A DNA stretch of 44,512 nt from Acidimicrobiaceae bacterium (GCA_016845585.1 JAERSO010000063.1:1-44512); one strand, 5' to 3'; positions 8,687 to 17,254 are shown, counted from the stretch's first letter. Made by a program: numbers and translations. Notes: generated by a model not told the origin, from the letters alone.

Positions 8687-9117
8687 CCGACCGCCACCCC
8701 GCCGATCAGGACCAGCGCCCAGATCACGACCGCGATGACGCCGATGATGAAAGCGGCGTTGGCCGTGCCCCGTTTCGTCGGATCGCCGCTGCCCCGGTCG
8801 ATGGCCTGGACCTCGCTGCGGCCCATGATCAGCCCGGCGATGGCGAGCGGACCACAGCAGAGGATGCCCGCGATCGACAACCCCAACGCGGTGTTGGCGT
8901 TGCTGTCACCGTAGCGCACCTGGCCCGGCGCACTGGCGGCGTAACCGCCCGGCGGGGGAGGCGGAGGCGGCGCACTCGCTCCCGGAGGAGGCGGTGGCGG
9001 CGCGGACCCGGGAGCGGGCTGGCGCCGATCAGTCCATCCGGCGCCATCCCAGAACCTCAGCTGACCGGGGTGCTCCGGGTCCTCGTACCAACCCGCTTCG
9101 GCTGTGTCGTCACTCAT
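8683..9117 (-). CDS. DUF2510/DUF4190 membrane protein
   Basis: A 144-residue protein. The N-terminus carries a DUF2510 motif (GWYEDPEHPGQLRFWDGAGW, about residues 9-28). A proline-rich spacer (PPPPPP runs, about residues 37-60) leads to a DUF4190-like pair of transmembrane helices with CCGPLAIAGLIMGRSE between them. Such proteins are common in actinobacteria, and their role is unknown. The stop overlaps the start of the DUF2752 gene. The proline-rich segment is low complexity and GC-rich. Confidence 0.85.
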   Translation of the reverse strand: MSDDTAEAGWYEDPEHPGQLRFWDGAGWTDRRQPAPGSAPPPPPPGASAPPPPPPPGGYAASAPGQVRYGDSNANTALGLSIAGILCCGPLAIAGLIMGRSEVQAIDRGSGDPTKRGTANAAFIIGVIAVVIWALVLIGGVAVG

Positions 9118-9174
9118 CCGTTCCCCCGTCGTCTTCGCCTCGACCCTAGCCCTGAGGGCCGGGCCCCTCAGAGG

Positions 9175-10707
9175 TCAGCCGACGGCGTAGACGTAGCCCG
9201 CCCGCGTGCCGACCACGATCTGACCTCGCCACAACGCAGGCGTCGATTCGATGCAGCCGCCGAGTTCGATCTCCCACAAGGGCACCGGTTCCGCACGGGT
9301 GTCGCTGATGTCGAACGCATGGAGGAACCCGTTGCAGTCGCCCTGGATCCAGATGCCGTCCACGATCACCGGTGATGCCCAGGTCGGCCCGAAGAGCTCG
9401 ACTCGCCATCGTTCCTCGCCGGTCGCCGTGTCGAGACCGAGGACATCGCCGGAGTCGGTCGGCACGATCAGGAGATCCTCGTAGAGCCCGGGGGTCGCCC
9501 AGATCCCCGAGTCGAGGCGCGGCCGCTGTGCCACACCCCACACCTGCGGGTCATCCGGATCGGACGGATCGAGCTTGATGATCTGCCCGACTTCCTGGCT
9601 GCGGGCGTTGCCGCGTTCGTACTCGATGCCGGCGTAGAGCATCCCCTCGCCGTCGATCACGATCGTGGCGTCCGTGTCGTCACCGGCCCAGAACCGGAAC
9701 ACCCGCGTCGGCTCCACCCCGGACTGCAAGCCGGTGATGTCCCAGCCCTGGATCAATCCGCCCGAATTGGCGAAGTAGACCACGTTGCCGGAGATCGCCA
9801 CGGAGCTCTCGATGGAGACATTGCCGCCGACGGCCGCGAGCAGCTCGTCATCCCATCCGGGGGTGTTGAAGACCAGCTCGGGGTCGACCGTGACCATCCC
9901 GTCAGCGCCGTATCCCCGGTTGAGCTTCACGATGTGGAACTGGCTGTTTTCACCGCCGATGAACAGATGGTCGTCGATGATCAGGCCGGCTCCGTCCCAG
10001 TCATTGTTCCAGCGAGTGGGCGAGACATCGGTCGCGGCGAGTGCCCACAGCTCACGTGGAGAGTCACCATCGAAGGCCACCACTCGGTAGAAGTTGTCCC
10101 GGCTCCCGGTGTACAGAAGCGGGAAGCCGTCGGGATCGATCGTGACGGAGCCCTTGATGATGTCCCCCGTCGGGAAGTCGTCGAGGAGCCGTTCACCCGT
10201 GTCCGCGTCGAGAAAGTGAACTTTGCGGCTGTAGGCGCCGAGCGTCACCCACGTCTGACCGTCGCGTTCGAAGATCGCCGGCTGCCCGGTCCATCCCGAT
10301 CCGCACCAGTTGACGCTCTCGCCACCGACCGACGAATTCGAGCACATGGCCTGATCGGGGAAACGCCACTGGATCTCGGGGTCGGTGGGGACTGGGCCCT
10401 CGCCGTAGAAGGTCCGGGTCGGGTTGCCGCGAAAGGTCAGGAGACCCTCGACGGTGTCGCCCCACGGCTCGCCGGCCGACTCGGGATCGACCCAGCCGTC
10501 GTAGGGCGGCTCGGTGGTGGTCGTCGTCGTGGTCGTGGTCGTGGTCGTGGTGGTCGTGGTCGTGGTCGACTCGATCGCCGGTGCGCCAACCGGCGGGTCG
10601 CCCTCGCCGGCGGGCGGCGGCTTCATGATCAGGACGAGCAACAAGACGAGCAGCATCGACAACCCGCCCAGGGCAAACCGGACTCCTCGACTCGAGCGCG
10701 ACCGCAT
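9175..10707 (-). CDS. Membrane-anchored PQQ-type beta-propeller on a poly-Thr stalk
   Basis: A 510-residue protein anchored by one N-terminal helix (residues about 12-28, LGGLSMLLVLLLVLIM) and presumably facing outside. A stalk of 18 consecutive threonines (about residues 48-65) follows. The rest is built of PQQ-like beta-propeller blades. Seen: repeated AxDxxTGExxW-type turns (DADTGERL, DTATGEERWRVE), the AGYVYAVG end and several W-docking segments. It contains Cys pairs (MCSNSS/NWCGSG, and GDCNG/GGCIES) that could form disulfides. Propellers of this type act as scaffolds or sugar-binding surface proteins. Whether it binds PQQ is not shown, as dehydrogenase active-site motifs are absent. Confidence 0.85.
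   Translation of the reverse strand: MRSRSSRGVRFALGGLSMLLVLLLVLIMKPPPAGEGDPPVGAPAIESTTTTTTTTTTTTTTTTTTEPPYDGWVDPESAGEPWGDTVEGLLTFRGNPTRTFYGEGPVPTDPEIQWRFPDQAMCSNSSVGGESVNWCGSGWTGQPAIFERDGQTWVTLGAYSRKVHFLDADTGERLLDDFPTGDIIKGSVTIDPDGFPLLYTGSRDNFYRVVAFDGDSPRELWALAATDVSPTRWNNDWDGAGLIIDDHLFIGGENSQFHIVKLNRGYGADGMVTVDPELVFNTPGWDDELLAAVGGNVSIESSVAISGNVVYFANSGGLIQGWDITGLQSGVEPTRVFRFWAGDDTDATIVIDGEGMLYAGIEYERGNARSQEVGQIIKLDPSDPDDPQVWGVAQRPRLDSGIWATPGLYEDLLIVPTDSGDVLGLDTATGEERWRVELFGPTWASPVIVDGIWIQGDCNGFLHAFDISDTRAEPVPLWEIELGGCIESTPALWRGQIVVGTRAGYVYAVG
10513..10566 (-). repeat. Trinucleotide tract coding for 18 consecutive threonines
   Basis: Eighteen ACC/ACG codons on the minus strand, seen on the plus strand as GGT/CGT units in a partly hexameric GGTCGT pattern. 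The tract codes for the Thr18 stalk of the propeller protein. Slippage during replication could change its length. Confidence 0.9.
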
Positions 10708-10734
10708 CCCTCGAACCTAGTCAGCGACGGTGGG

Positions 10735-11523
10735 CTAGCTGTTCCAGAATCGGAACTGTTCGAGGGCGATCGTGCGCCAGATCTCGCCGGGGGTCGCCCG
10801 CACATCGATGAAGCCGTCAGCCAGACCGAAGATCCACGACGCCGCCCCCGGAACGCCGATCAGGATCGCGATCAACAGCATCAGCGAGTACGGCCGGACC
10901 TGATCGGCCTTCTGCAGGGCGGCCGGACTCAGCCAGGGCTCGATCACACCGAAGCCGTCGAGCCCGGGGATCGGCAACATGTTGAGTGCAACGGCAACGA
11001 TCTGGAACCAGGCGACGAGCAGAAACGCCAAGGTGAGGTTGAAGTCGAGCACGCCGACCCAACCGAGCCGGACCGGCACGAGCATCGCGAATGCGAACAA
11101 CAGGTTCGTCGCCGGACCGGCCAATGACACTGCCGACCGCCACGCACGCGACCTCATCGCGGCGGGCTGGATCCATACGGCGCCGCCAGGGAGCGCGATT
11201 CCTCCGGCGACCAGGATCAGCACCGGCAGGAGAATGCTCATCACCGGGTGGACGTAGCGCACGACGTCGAGCGTGAGATACCCCTTCTCGCGCACGGAAT
11301 AGTCACCGGCGGCGAACGCGACCAGGGCGTGGGCGAACTCATGCAGCACGAGGCTGAGAATCCACGCCCACACGACGAACACGAACAGCCACGGCGAGCC
11401 GGTGAACGGCTCGTCGCTCCCGGCCAACCACCCGAAGATCACCAAGCCGACGATCAGCCCGAAGAAGTTCGGCCCGGGACGGACTTGTGACAATGCGCCG
11501 CGCAGATGGCTGATCACTGCCAC
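10735..11523 (-). CDS. Site-2 protease-like (M50) membrane metalloprotease
   Basis: A 262-residue polytopic protein of the M50 family, the intramembrane-protease class that includes SpoIVFB and S2P relatives. The zinc motif HEFAH (H61, E62, H65) sits in a hydrophobic helix. The second motif, NMLPIPGLDGFG, carries the LDG aspartate that completes the zinc site. A conserved SLAGPATN motif precedes it. Six or so hydrophobic segments are visible. Family members cut membrane proteins such as anti-sigma factors or pro-proteins; the substrate here is unknown. It is divergent from the DUF983 gene. Confidence 0.88.
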   Translation of the reverse strand: MAVISHLRGALSQVRPGPNFFGLIVGLVIFGWLAGSDEPFTGSPWLFVFVVWAWILSLVLHEFAHALVAFAAGDYSVREKGYLTLDVVRYVHPVMSILLPVLILVAGGIALPGGAVWIQPAAMRSRAWRSAVSLAGPATNLLFAFAMLVPVRLGWVGVLDFNLTLAFLLVAWFQIVAVALNMLPIPGLDGFGVIEPWLSPAALQKADQVRPYSLMLLIAILIGVPGAASWIFGLADGFIDVRATPGEIWRTIALEQFRFWNS

Positions 11524-11538
11524 GGCGACGAGTCTGAG

Positions 11539-12315
11539 TCAGACCGCAAGTCGGAGTTGGCCGACCGTAGGCTCCTCAGCGTGTCCTCCCCCAGCAACCT
11601 CCGCCTGATCTTCAGAGGTCTCACCCGACGCTGCGCCGTCTGCGGCCGAGGTGGACTCACCGACCGCTTCCTCCACCTGCGCGAGAGCTGCCCCCGATGT
11701 GGCTACCGCTTCGAGCGCAAGGCCGGCCACTTCGTCGGCGCGGTCGGCATGAACACCATCGTCACCTTCGGGCTGATCGCGATCACCCTGGTGGTCGGAA
11801 TCCTGCTGATGTGGCCCGACGTGGAGTTCATCCCGCTGGCGGCCGCCACCGTCGCGGTCGCCGTCATCGTGCCCACGTTCTTCCACCCCATCGCCAAGAC
11901 GCTGTGGGTCGGGGTCGATCTGATCATCCATCCGCTCGAGCCCGGCGAGGCCTTCGTCGATTCCGAGGAAGGCTCGCTGCAACAAGGGTGAACTCGCACT
12001 GCTGAGCACATCCGGCACCTGCCGTCCACGGGTTGGCGACCAGCCCGTCGATCCCGGATTGGTCGAGGATCCGGGTGCGCCATGCACGCGAGGCCGCGTC
12101 GCCGAAGGGGCGGCGGGGGCCCCATCGCGGAGATCCACCAGGGTCCAGCCCTTCGGTGGCTTCGATCGAATCAGGTGCGTTTCGCAGAGCAGCAGGCCAT
12201 ACCGGTCGCCGATGGCATCACCGAGCGGAACGAGTTCGGCGCGCCGTTCGTTGCGATGCAACAGCATCGTGCCCGCCTGCGGGCGACTACATCCGGGGCG
12301 CTGACATGCGGCCAT
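11539..12315 (-). CDS. DUF3499-type protein, 3' end unresolved (antisense overlap)
   Basis: Starting at ATG 12315, the first 65 residues match the actinobacterial DUF3499 pattern: a Cys pair (ACQRPGCSRP), an internal RAELVPL, then LLLCETHLIR and a GWTLVDLR end (to about 12121). The remainder has no stop until 11539-11541 and runs antisense through the whole DUF983 gene as low-complexity Asp/Glu/Gly-rich sequence. That is what the opposite strand of a real gene gives in GC-rich DNA. DUF3499 proteins are usually about 100-130 residues, so a stop would be expected near 11960-12050. Either a frameshift removed it or the gene is a long tail-to-tail overlap. The N-terminal call is reasonably sure; the 3' boundary is not. 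Confidence 0.5.
   Translation of the reverse strand: MAACQRPGCSRPQAGTMLLHRNERRAELVPLGDAIGDRYGLLLCETHLIRSKPPKGWTLVDLRDGAPAAPSATRPRVHGAPGSSTNPGSTGWSPTRGRQVPDVLSSASSPLLQRAFLGIDEGLAGLERMDDQIDPDPQRLGDGVEERGHDDGDRDGGGRQRDELHVGPHQQDSDHQGDRDQPEGDDGVHADRADEVAGLALEAVATSGAALAQVEEAVGESTSAADGAASGETSEDQAEVAGGGHAEEPTVGQLRLAV
11581..11991 (+). CDS. DUF983 membrane protein
   Basis: A 136-residue membrane protein of the DUF983 family. It has two zinc-ribbon type Cys pairs (CAVCG and CPRCG) near the N-terminus, then two transmembrane helices and a short HPLEPGEAF tail. The start is GTG 11581 (SSPSNLRLIFRGL). An upstream in-frame start at 11506 would overlap the M50 gene on the other strand and code for non-homologous residues. 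DUF983 proteins are often near cytochrome oxidase genes, but no such gene is seen here. Confidence 0.82.
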   Translation: MSSPSNLRLIFRGLTRRCAVCGRGGLTDRFLHLRESCPRCGYRFERKAGHFVGAVGMNTIVTFGLIAITLVVGILLMWPDVEFIPLAAATVAVAVIVPTFFHPIAKTLWVGVDLIIHPLEPGEAFVDSEEGSLQQG

Positions 12316-12396
12316 GTTCGGAACGTACCGAGAGGTGATTTCACCTTGGGGGACGGTCACCAAATCTGTGGATAACGGGTCCGTTACGCTGCCGGG

Positions 12397-13086
12397 ATGA
12401 TTATCGGGTTCGATGCCGACGACACGCTCTGGCACAACGAGGACGGGTTCCAGGCCACGACCCGCACATTCGAGGATCTGCTCAGTTCATGGGCCGATGC
12501 GGCCGAGGTCGGCGATCGACTCTTCGACATCGAGAAGCGCAACATGAATCGCTACGGCTACGGCGTGAAAGCGTTCACGTTGTCGATGATCGAGGCGGCC
12601 ATCGACATCTCCGACGGCAACATCGACGCCGCGCACCTCCAAACGATCATCGAGCTCGGCCATCATCTCCTCGACCGTCCGGCCGAACTCATCGACGGCG
12701 TCGATGACGTGCTGGAGTCGATCGGACGCGATCACACCCTGATGATCATCACCAAGGGTGACCTGTACCACCAGCTGGCCCGAATCGACAGCAGTGGTCT
12801 GAAGGATCACTTCTGGCGCACCGAGGTCGTCGCCCACAAGGACCCCGGCACCTATCGGGAACTTCTCGGACTCCACGGTGTTCTTCCGCGTGAGTTCGTG
12901 ATGATCGGCAACTCGCTACCGTCCGACGTCCTGCCGGTGATCGAGATCGGTGGCCGCGGTGTGCACATCCCGTATCACGTCACGTGGCAGATGGAGCATG
13001 CCGACCCTGACGCTGCGGCATCGCACGGCGCACCGACGCTCGGCGCACTCCACGAACTCCCCGACTTCCTCGCGAGCTGGCTCTAG
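12397..13086 (+). CDS. HAD family hydrolase
   Basis: A 229-residue HAD-superfamily phosphatase from ATG 12397. Motif I is FDADDTLW (nucleophile D6, acid/base D8), followed by a helical cap and motif II with MIITKGD (Thr). A conserved Lys lies in the AHKDP stretch, and motif III is IGNSLPSDVLP (acidic pair replaced by Ser/Asp, as in some subfamilies). It is cytosolic and its substrate is unknown. It is convergent with the methyltransferase gene, sharing a CTAG stop overlap (13083-13086). Confidence 0.9.
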   Translation: MIIGFDADDTLWHNEDGFQATTRTFEDLLSSWADAAEVGDRLFDIEKRNMNRYGYGVKAFTLSMIEAAIDISDGNIDAAHLQTIIELGHHLLDRPAELIDGVDDVLESIGRDHTLMIITKGDLYHQLARIDSSGLKDHFWRTEVVAHKDPGTYRELLGLHGVLPREFVMIGNSLPSDVLPVIEIGGRGVHIPYHVTWQMEHADPDAAASHGAPTLGALHELPDFLASWL

Positions 13087-13895
13087 CGCTTCTCCGCCAC
13101 GATCTCGATCGGCCCGACCACCCCGCCCTGCAGTGCGGTGCGGAGGTTGGCGAACATGGTGGGGAACTCCCGACCCATGACCAGGCCGAGGTTGAGCGGC
13201 GTCGCGGGGCCTTCGGCTGCTCGTTTCACGACGCGGCCGACCAGCTCGCTGCGGTCGATGATGTGGATGATCTCCATGCCTGCCGACTCCAGCGCCGACA
13301 CATAGTCGTCGGGGGCAGCGAGGTGGCTGTCGCTCTCGTCGGCGGCGAACGGTTGGGGGTAGCCGAGCTCACCATCGCCGGTGCGCATGATGTCGTAGAC
13401 GCCGAAGCGGCCCCCCGGCCGGAGCGCCGCGGCGACGGCTTCGAAGAGCAGCGGCTTGTCGGGCACGTTCATCCCGACGTGGAGCATGGTGGCGGCGTCG
13501 AAGGCGCGATCGCCGCGGTCGAGGACCGTCACGTCACCCACCTCGAAGGTGGTGAGCGACTCCAACCCCGTCATCAACGACAGACCCTCGGCCGCGTAGA
13601 CGAACTCCCGTGCCAGGTCGATACCCGTGACGTGACAGCCATAGGTGCGGGCCATTTCCCGAGCTGGCCCCCCAACACCACAACCGACATCGAGAACGCT
13701 CGAGTCGGTGTCGATTCCGAGTGAAGCCGTGAGCGCCATCGTGGCCTCATGGCCACCCAGGTGGAACTCATCGGCAGGCGCGAGCACCGCGGGGTCGACG
13801 CCGGTGGCCGGATCGAGTCCCATCGACTCCAGCGCGGCCGTGATCTGATCGAGCACACCACGAACCCGTCCGTAGTGAGCGGCAACTCCTGACAT
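13083..13895 (-). CDS. SAM-dependent class I methyltransferase (glycine/sarcosine-type)
   Basis: A 270-residue class I methyltransferase. Motif I is SSVLDVGCGVGGPAR (about residues 68-82), followed by the acidic motif II region IDLAREF and motif III-like AATMLHVGMNVPDK, then LRPGGRFGVYDI. The layout, with an N-terminal helical part and the GCGVGGPAR loop, resembles sarcosine/dimethylglycine or ubiquinone-type methyltransferases. A small-molecule N- or C-methyl acceptor is likely but cannot be named. Its stop overlaps that of the HAD gene, and it is divergent from the small HExxH gene 17 bp away. Confidence 0.85.
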   Translation of the reverse strand: MSGVAAHYGRVRGVLDQITAALESMGLDPATGVDPAVLAPADEFHLGGHEATMALTASLGIDTDSSVLDVGCGVGGPAREMARTYGCHVTGIDLAREFVYAAEGLSLMTGLESLTTFEVGDVTVLDRGDRAFDAATMLHVGMNVPDKPLLFEAVAAALRPGGRFGVYDIMRTGDGELGYPQPFAADESDSHLAAPDDYVSALESAGMEIIHIIDRSELVGRVVKRAAEGPATPLNLGLVMGREFPTMFANLRTALQGGVVGPIEIVAEKR

Positions 13896-13912
13896 GGCGG
13901 TTCCTCTACGGT

Positions 13913-14305
13913 GTGGCGATGCGGCGTCTCGAGGGCCCCGAGATCTCTGGCTACGACGTTATCCCTGCGGCGCTCGCCAAGCAGGTGAGAATCGTGGGGG
14001 TGCCGGTGCTGGCATCGGGCGCCGACGGGATGACGTTCGGACCGTTCATCTTCCTGCGACGCGACGAAGACCGCAGCGGGACGCGCGAGCTGATCGCCCA
14101 CGAACTCGTGCACGTACGGCAATTCCTGGAGTTGGGCCCGCGGCGGTTCCTCACCCGCTACCTCCGCGACTATCTCCGCGAACTGCGGCGCCACCGGAAT
14201 CACCACGAGGCGTATCTCGCGATCCCGTTCGAGGCGGAGGCCCGACGAGAAGCGGCGCGCTGGGCGGCCGGTCGCGAAGGTCACAGCCGGTCCACGCGGA
14301 AGTAA
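13913..14305 (+). CDS. Small HExxH zinc-peptidase-like protein
   Basis: A 130-residue basic protein with a clear HELVHVRQ motif (H63, E64, H67). The surrounding RELIAHELVHVRQF pattern is like DUF4157 metallopeptidase-like domains. The C-terminal half is a run of charged helices (FLTRYLRDYLRELRRHRNHHEAY and an EAEARREAARWA segment) that could supply the third zinc ligand. GTG 13913 and ATG 13919 are both possible starts. There is no signal peptide. Proteolytic activity is inferred only from the zinc motif. Confidence 0.7.
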   Translation: MAMRRLEGPEISGYDVIPAALAKQVRIVGVPVLASGADGMTFGPFIFLRRDEDRSGTRELIAHELVHVRQFLELGPRRFLTRYLRDYLRELRRHRNHHEAYLAIPFEAEARREAARWAAGREGHSRSTRK

Positions 14306-14317
14306 ACGATCGTTCAC
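14302..14317. promoter_or_regulatory. Palindromic operator-like site upstream of the MFS exporter
   Basis: The 10-bp perfect palindrome AACGATCGTT sits in a 16-bp near-palindrome GTAAACGATCGTTCAC, about 15 bp upstream of the exporter start. The 13-mer AACGATCGTTCAC also occurs at 27721-27733, before the SDR gene. Such sites are typical of TetR-type repressors, but no TetR gene is seen in the window. Confidence 0.5.
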
Positions 14318-14331
14318 GTACGGTGTAAGCC

Positions 14332-15744
14332 GTGAGCGACCGCACCTACTCCCCCCGGACCGTCCAGTGGGTCGCGCTGGTGGGAGTGGCGTCGAGTTCG
14401 TTCACCATCACCGTCCTGTCAGCGGCGCTCGCGGAAATCGCCGATGATCTCGGCTCGACCGTCGCGGTCGTCACCTGGGTGATCGCCGCGCCGCTGCTCG
14501 CCTTCGCCGTGTTCACCCCGATGGCCGGGAAGCTCGGCGACATCTACGGCCATCGTCGGATGTACCTGATCGGATTCACCGGGGCGGCGATCATGTCGTT
14601 CGTCACGGCGGGCGCATGGAGCGCAGGGACCCTGATCGGCGCTCGCGTCCTCGCCCAGGCGTTCAGCGCATCGACGGGTCCCTCGGCTCTGGCGATCATC
14701 ATGTCCGTGTATCCAGAAGACCGCCGGACGCACATCGCCGGCACCTGGGGCGCGGTGACCTCGGCGTCACCGGCCATCGGTGTCGTGGCCGGCGGTCCAC
14801 TGATCGATCTCACCAGCTGGCGCATCCTGTTCGTCATCCAGGGGATCGGCATGTTGACCGCAGTCCTGCTCGCCAGCCGAGCCTTGCCGACCACCCAGGA
14901 GCGCAGGCACCACTCGTTCGATCTCGTCGGCGGCATCCTGCTCGCCGTCGGGTTCGGCTCGCTACTGGCCGCGATCAACCGGGCCGCCGACGTCGGCTGG
15001 GGCCATCCCCTCGTGGTCGCCGGGCTGCTGGTCTCGCCGCTCGCCCTGGTCGGGTTCGCGCTGTACGAGCGCCGCGTCGAGCACCCGCTCGTGAGTCTGG
15101 CGCTGGTTCGCCAGAACACCGTGTGGCGGGCACTCGCGAGTCAGATCTTCATCAACGGCCCCTACATGGCCGGGCTGATCCTGACCGCGGTGATGCTGTC
15201 GTCGGTCTTCGACTTCTCGACGTCTCAGATCTCGCTGATGATCCTGCCGCGCCCGCTCTCCTTCGCGCTGGCATCGGCCAACGCCGGGCGCCTCGTGGAG
15301 CGCTTCGGCGGGCGGGTCACCGTCGTCCTCGGCACCCTCTCGATCGCCGTCGGACTCGCCGCTGTCGGGTTCGGCGCCTACCGGCACTCCGTGCCGATCG
15401 TGCTGATCGGCGTCGGCATGGCGGGTGCCGGCAACGGCGTCTGTCGTCCGCCGATCATCGCCGCGCTCACCAAGGCAATGGGCGATTCGGAGATCGGGGT
15501 CGGCACGGGCCTGCTCAACATGTTCGGCCAACTCGGCGCGGCGGCCGGCATCAGCATCCTCGCCTCACTGGTGACCGTCGATTCCACCGACAGCCAGTTC
15601 CTCGGCGTACTGCTCCTCGCATCAGCGCTGGCGCTCATTGCCGCCGCCGTCGCAGGCAGCATCCGCTACATCGACGTCACCTCGGCCCCGCGGACCGCGC
15701 CTTCACCGACCGCGCCCTACAGCGCCGTCGTGCACCGCGACTGA
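14332..15744 (+). CDS. MFS exporter, DHA2 type with about 14 membrane segments
   Basis: A 470-residue drug:H+ antiporter-2 type transporter starting at GTG 14332. Seen: the loop 2-3 motif A-like GKLGDIYGHRRMY, a motif C-like GGPLIDLTSWRILFVI, and a long hydrophobic C-terminal half. The helix count is estimated by eye at 12-14. Family members export drugs or metabolites from the cytoplasm by proton exchange; the substrate is unknown. A palindromic operator-like site just upstream suggests control by a TetR-like repressor that is not in this window. The gene ends just before a perfect 29-nt palindrome. Confidence 0.9.
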   Translation: MSDRTYSPRTVQWVALVGVASSSFTITVLSAALAEIADDLGSTVAVVTWVIAAPLLAFAVFTPMAGKLGDIYGHRRMYLIGFTGAAIMSFVTAGAWSAGTLIGARVLAQAFSASTGPSALAIIMSVYPEDRRTHIAGTWGAVTSASPAIGVVAGGPLIDLTSWRILFVIQGIGMLTAVLLASRALPTTQERRHHSFDLVGGILLAVGFGSLLAAINRAADVGWGHPLVVAGLLVSPLALVGFALYERRVEHPLVSLALVRQNTVWRALASQIFINGPYMAGLILTAVMLSSVFDFSTSQISLMILPRPLSFALASANAGRLVERFGGRVTVVLGTLSIAVGLAAVGFGAYRHSVPIVLIGVGMAGAGNGVCRPPIIAALTKAMGDSEIGVGTGLLNMFGQLGAAAGISILASLVTVDSTDSQFLGVLLLASALALIAAAVAGSIRYIDVTSAPRTAPSPTAPYSAVVHRD

Positions 15745-15745
15745 G

Positions 15746-15774
15746 TTGGGACAGGGGTCTGACCCCTGTCCCAA
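15746..15774. repeat. REP-like perfect palindrome
   Basis: A 29-nt perfect inverted repeat with core GGGGTCTGACCCC flanked by TTGGGACA and TGTCCCAA. It sits between the convergent MFS and 3-hydroxyacyl-CoA dehydrogenase genes and lacks a T tract. The core is related to the hairpins that flank the RAYT gene, so it is probably a dispersed REP. It might also act as a bidirectional terminator. Confidence 0.7.
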
Positions 15775-15787
15775 CCCATGTCCCGAA

Positions 15788-16639
15788 TCAGTAGGTGTAG
15801 AAACCCTGGCCGGTCTTGCGGCCGAGATGGCCTGCGGTGACCATGCGCCGCAGCAGCGGCGGCGGCGCATAGAAGGCCTCGTTGTACTCGTCGTACAACG
15901 ACTCCGCCGTCCACAGCATCACGTCGAGACCGATCATGTCGCTGAGCGTGAGCGGACCCATGGGGTGCCCGGCGCCGAGCTGCATGGCCTCGTCGATGTC
16001 CTCCGCCGACGCATGTCCGGCCTCGAACATCCGCATGGCCTGACACAGGTACGGCACGAGCAACATGTTGACCACGAACCCGGCACGATCCTTGCAGTGC
16101 ACGACGCGCTTCCCGAGAACGTCGCTGGCGAACGCCGCCGCCGCGGCCTTCGTCTCGTCCGAAGTGCGCTGGGTGGAGATGACCTCGACGAGCTTCATGA
16201 TCGTGGCCGGGTTGAAGAAGTGCATACCGACGACCTGCTCAGGGCGGGTCGTCACCATGGCGACTTCGACAATCGGGTACGACGACGTGTTGGTGGCGAG
16301 GATTGCTCCCGGATCGAGGATGCCGTCGAGCTCGGTGAAGATCTCCTTCTTGAGCTCGAGGTTCTCCGGCGCGGCCTCGATCACCAGATCACAAGGACCG
16401 AGATCAGCAAGATCGGTCGTCCACGTGATGTTGGCGATCGCGGCATCACGAGCTGCCTCGTCGAGCTTGCCCCGATCGACCGCCTTGTTCATCGAACCTT
16501 CGACACGACCCTGACCGGCCTCGACAGCGCCCGCGTTGATGTCACGGGCGATGACGGTGACGCCGGCCTTGGCCGCCACCTCGATGATGCCGGAGCCCAT
16601 GGCGCCAGTGCCGATGACACCAAGCGTTTCGATGGCCAT
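15788..16639 (-). CDS. 3-hydroxybutyryl-CoA dehydrogenase type enzyme
   Basis: An NAD-dependent 3-hydroxyacyl-CoA dehydrogenase, 283 residues, the normal length of the short (PaaH/Hbd) family. It has an N-terminal Rossmann fold with GTGAMGSGI, a VIEAAPENLELK segment, ATNTSSYPI and the catalytic HFFNPATIMKLVEV (His). The C-terminal helical domain includes the GxG-like DRAGFVVNMLL and HPMGPLTLSDMIGLD signatures. It acts on acetoacetyl-CoA or longer acyl-CoA in beta-oxidation or related pathways. A cyclophilin gene ends 3 bp upstream, so they form a likely operon. The thiolase at 21.7 kb could be a partner in the same pathway, though it is not adjacent. Confidence 0.92.
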   Translation of the reverse strand: MAIETLGVIGTGAMGSGIIEVAAKAGVTVIARDINAGAVEAGQGRVEGSMNKAVDRGKLDEAARDAAIANITWTTDLADLGPCDLVIEAAPENLELKKEIFTELDGILDPGAILATNTSSYPIVEVAMVTTRPEQVVGMHFFNPATIMKLVEVISTQRTSDETKAAAAAFASDVLGKRVVHCKDRAGFVVNMLLVPYLCQAMRMFEAGHASAEDIDEAMQLGAGHPMGPLTLSDMIGLDVMLWTAESLYDEYNEAFYAPPPLLRRMVTAGHLGRKTGQGFYTY

Positions 16640-16642
16640 CGC

Positions 16643-17200
16643 TCAGCTCTCTTCGATGGTGACCGAGTTGATGACAACGTCGGTGTGGGGACGATCGCTG
16701 CGGTCGGTGTCGACACCCTGCATCTCGGCGACGACCTCGAGACCACTGACGACCTTGCCGAACAGGGAGTACTGGGGCGGCAGGCCGACACCGCTGGGGC
16801 CGGACACGATGAAGAACTGGCTGCCATTGGTGTTGGGGCCGGCATTGGCCATCGCCAGCGAGCCGACCTCGTAGCGACCGGGTGCGGGGAGCTCGTCCTC
16901 GAAGCGATAGCCGGGGCCGCCGCGACCCGTGCCGGTGGGATCTCCGCCCTGGCACATGAAGCTGTTGATGATGCGGTGGAAGATGATGCCGTCGTAGTAG
17001 TGGTAGCGAGCGAGCGTCACGAAGTTGTTGACCGTCTTGGGGGCGCCCGCAGCGTCCAGGTGGATCACCAGGGTGCCGAGCGTGGTCTCCATCGTCGCCG
17101 TGTAGGACTTCGTGGGATCGATGCACATCTCGGGCGCTTCGTCGAACTCCCGACGCTGCGGCGACGATCCGTCGGCGTTGGGACAAGGGGTCGGAGCCAT
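16643..17200 (-). CDS. Cyclophilin-type peptidyl-prolyl cis-trans isomerase
   Basis: A 185-residue cyclophilin. After an N-terminal leader of about 35 residues come the typical segments: TTLGTLVIHLDAAGAPKTVNNF, FHRIINSFMCQGGDP (catalytic Arg and the Gln/Gly stretch), GSLAMANAGPNTNGSQFFI (substrate pocket) and the FGKVVSG strand. It catalyses proline isomerisation in protein folding. No classic signal peptide is evident, so it is probably cytoplasmic. It lies upstream of and close to the 3-hydroxyacyl-CoA dehydrogenase gene in the same direction. Confidence 0.92.
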   Translation of the reverse strand: MAPTPCPNADGSSPQRREFDEAPEMCIDPTKSYTATMETTLGTLVIHLDAAGAPKTVNNFVTLARYHYYDGIIFHRIINSFMCQGGDPTGTGRGGPGYRFEDELPAPGRYEVGSLAMANAGPNTNGSQFFIVSGPSGVGLPPQYSLFGKVVSGLEVVAEMQGVDTDRSDRPHTDVVINSVTIEES

Positions 17201-17254
17201 GTCTGTTCCTCTCTGCGCCGCGGGGTCGTCCCGCGACCACGTCAGGCTAGGCGT

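Noticed and set aside
17179..17191. GGGACAAGGGGTC at the start of the cyclophilin gene resembles half of a REP
   Set aside because: Only one arm, no hairpin partner, and it lies in coding sequence.
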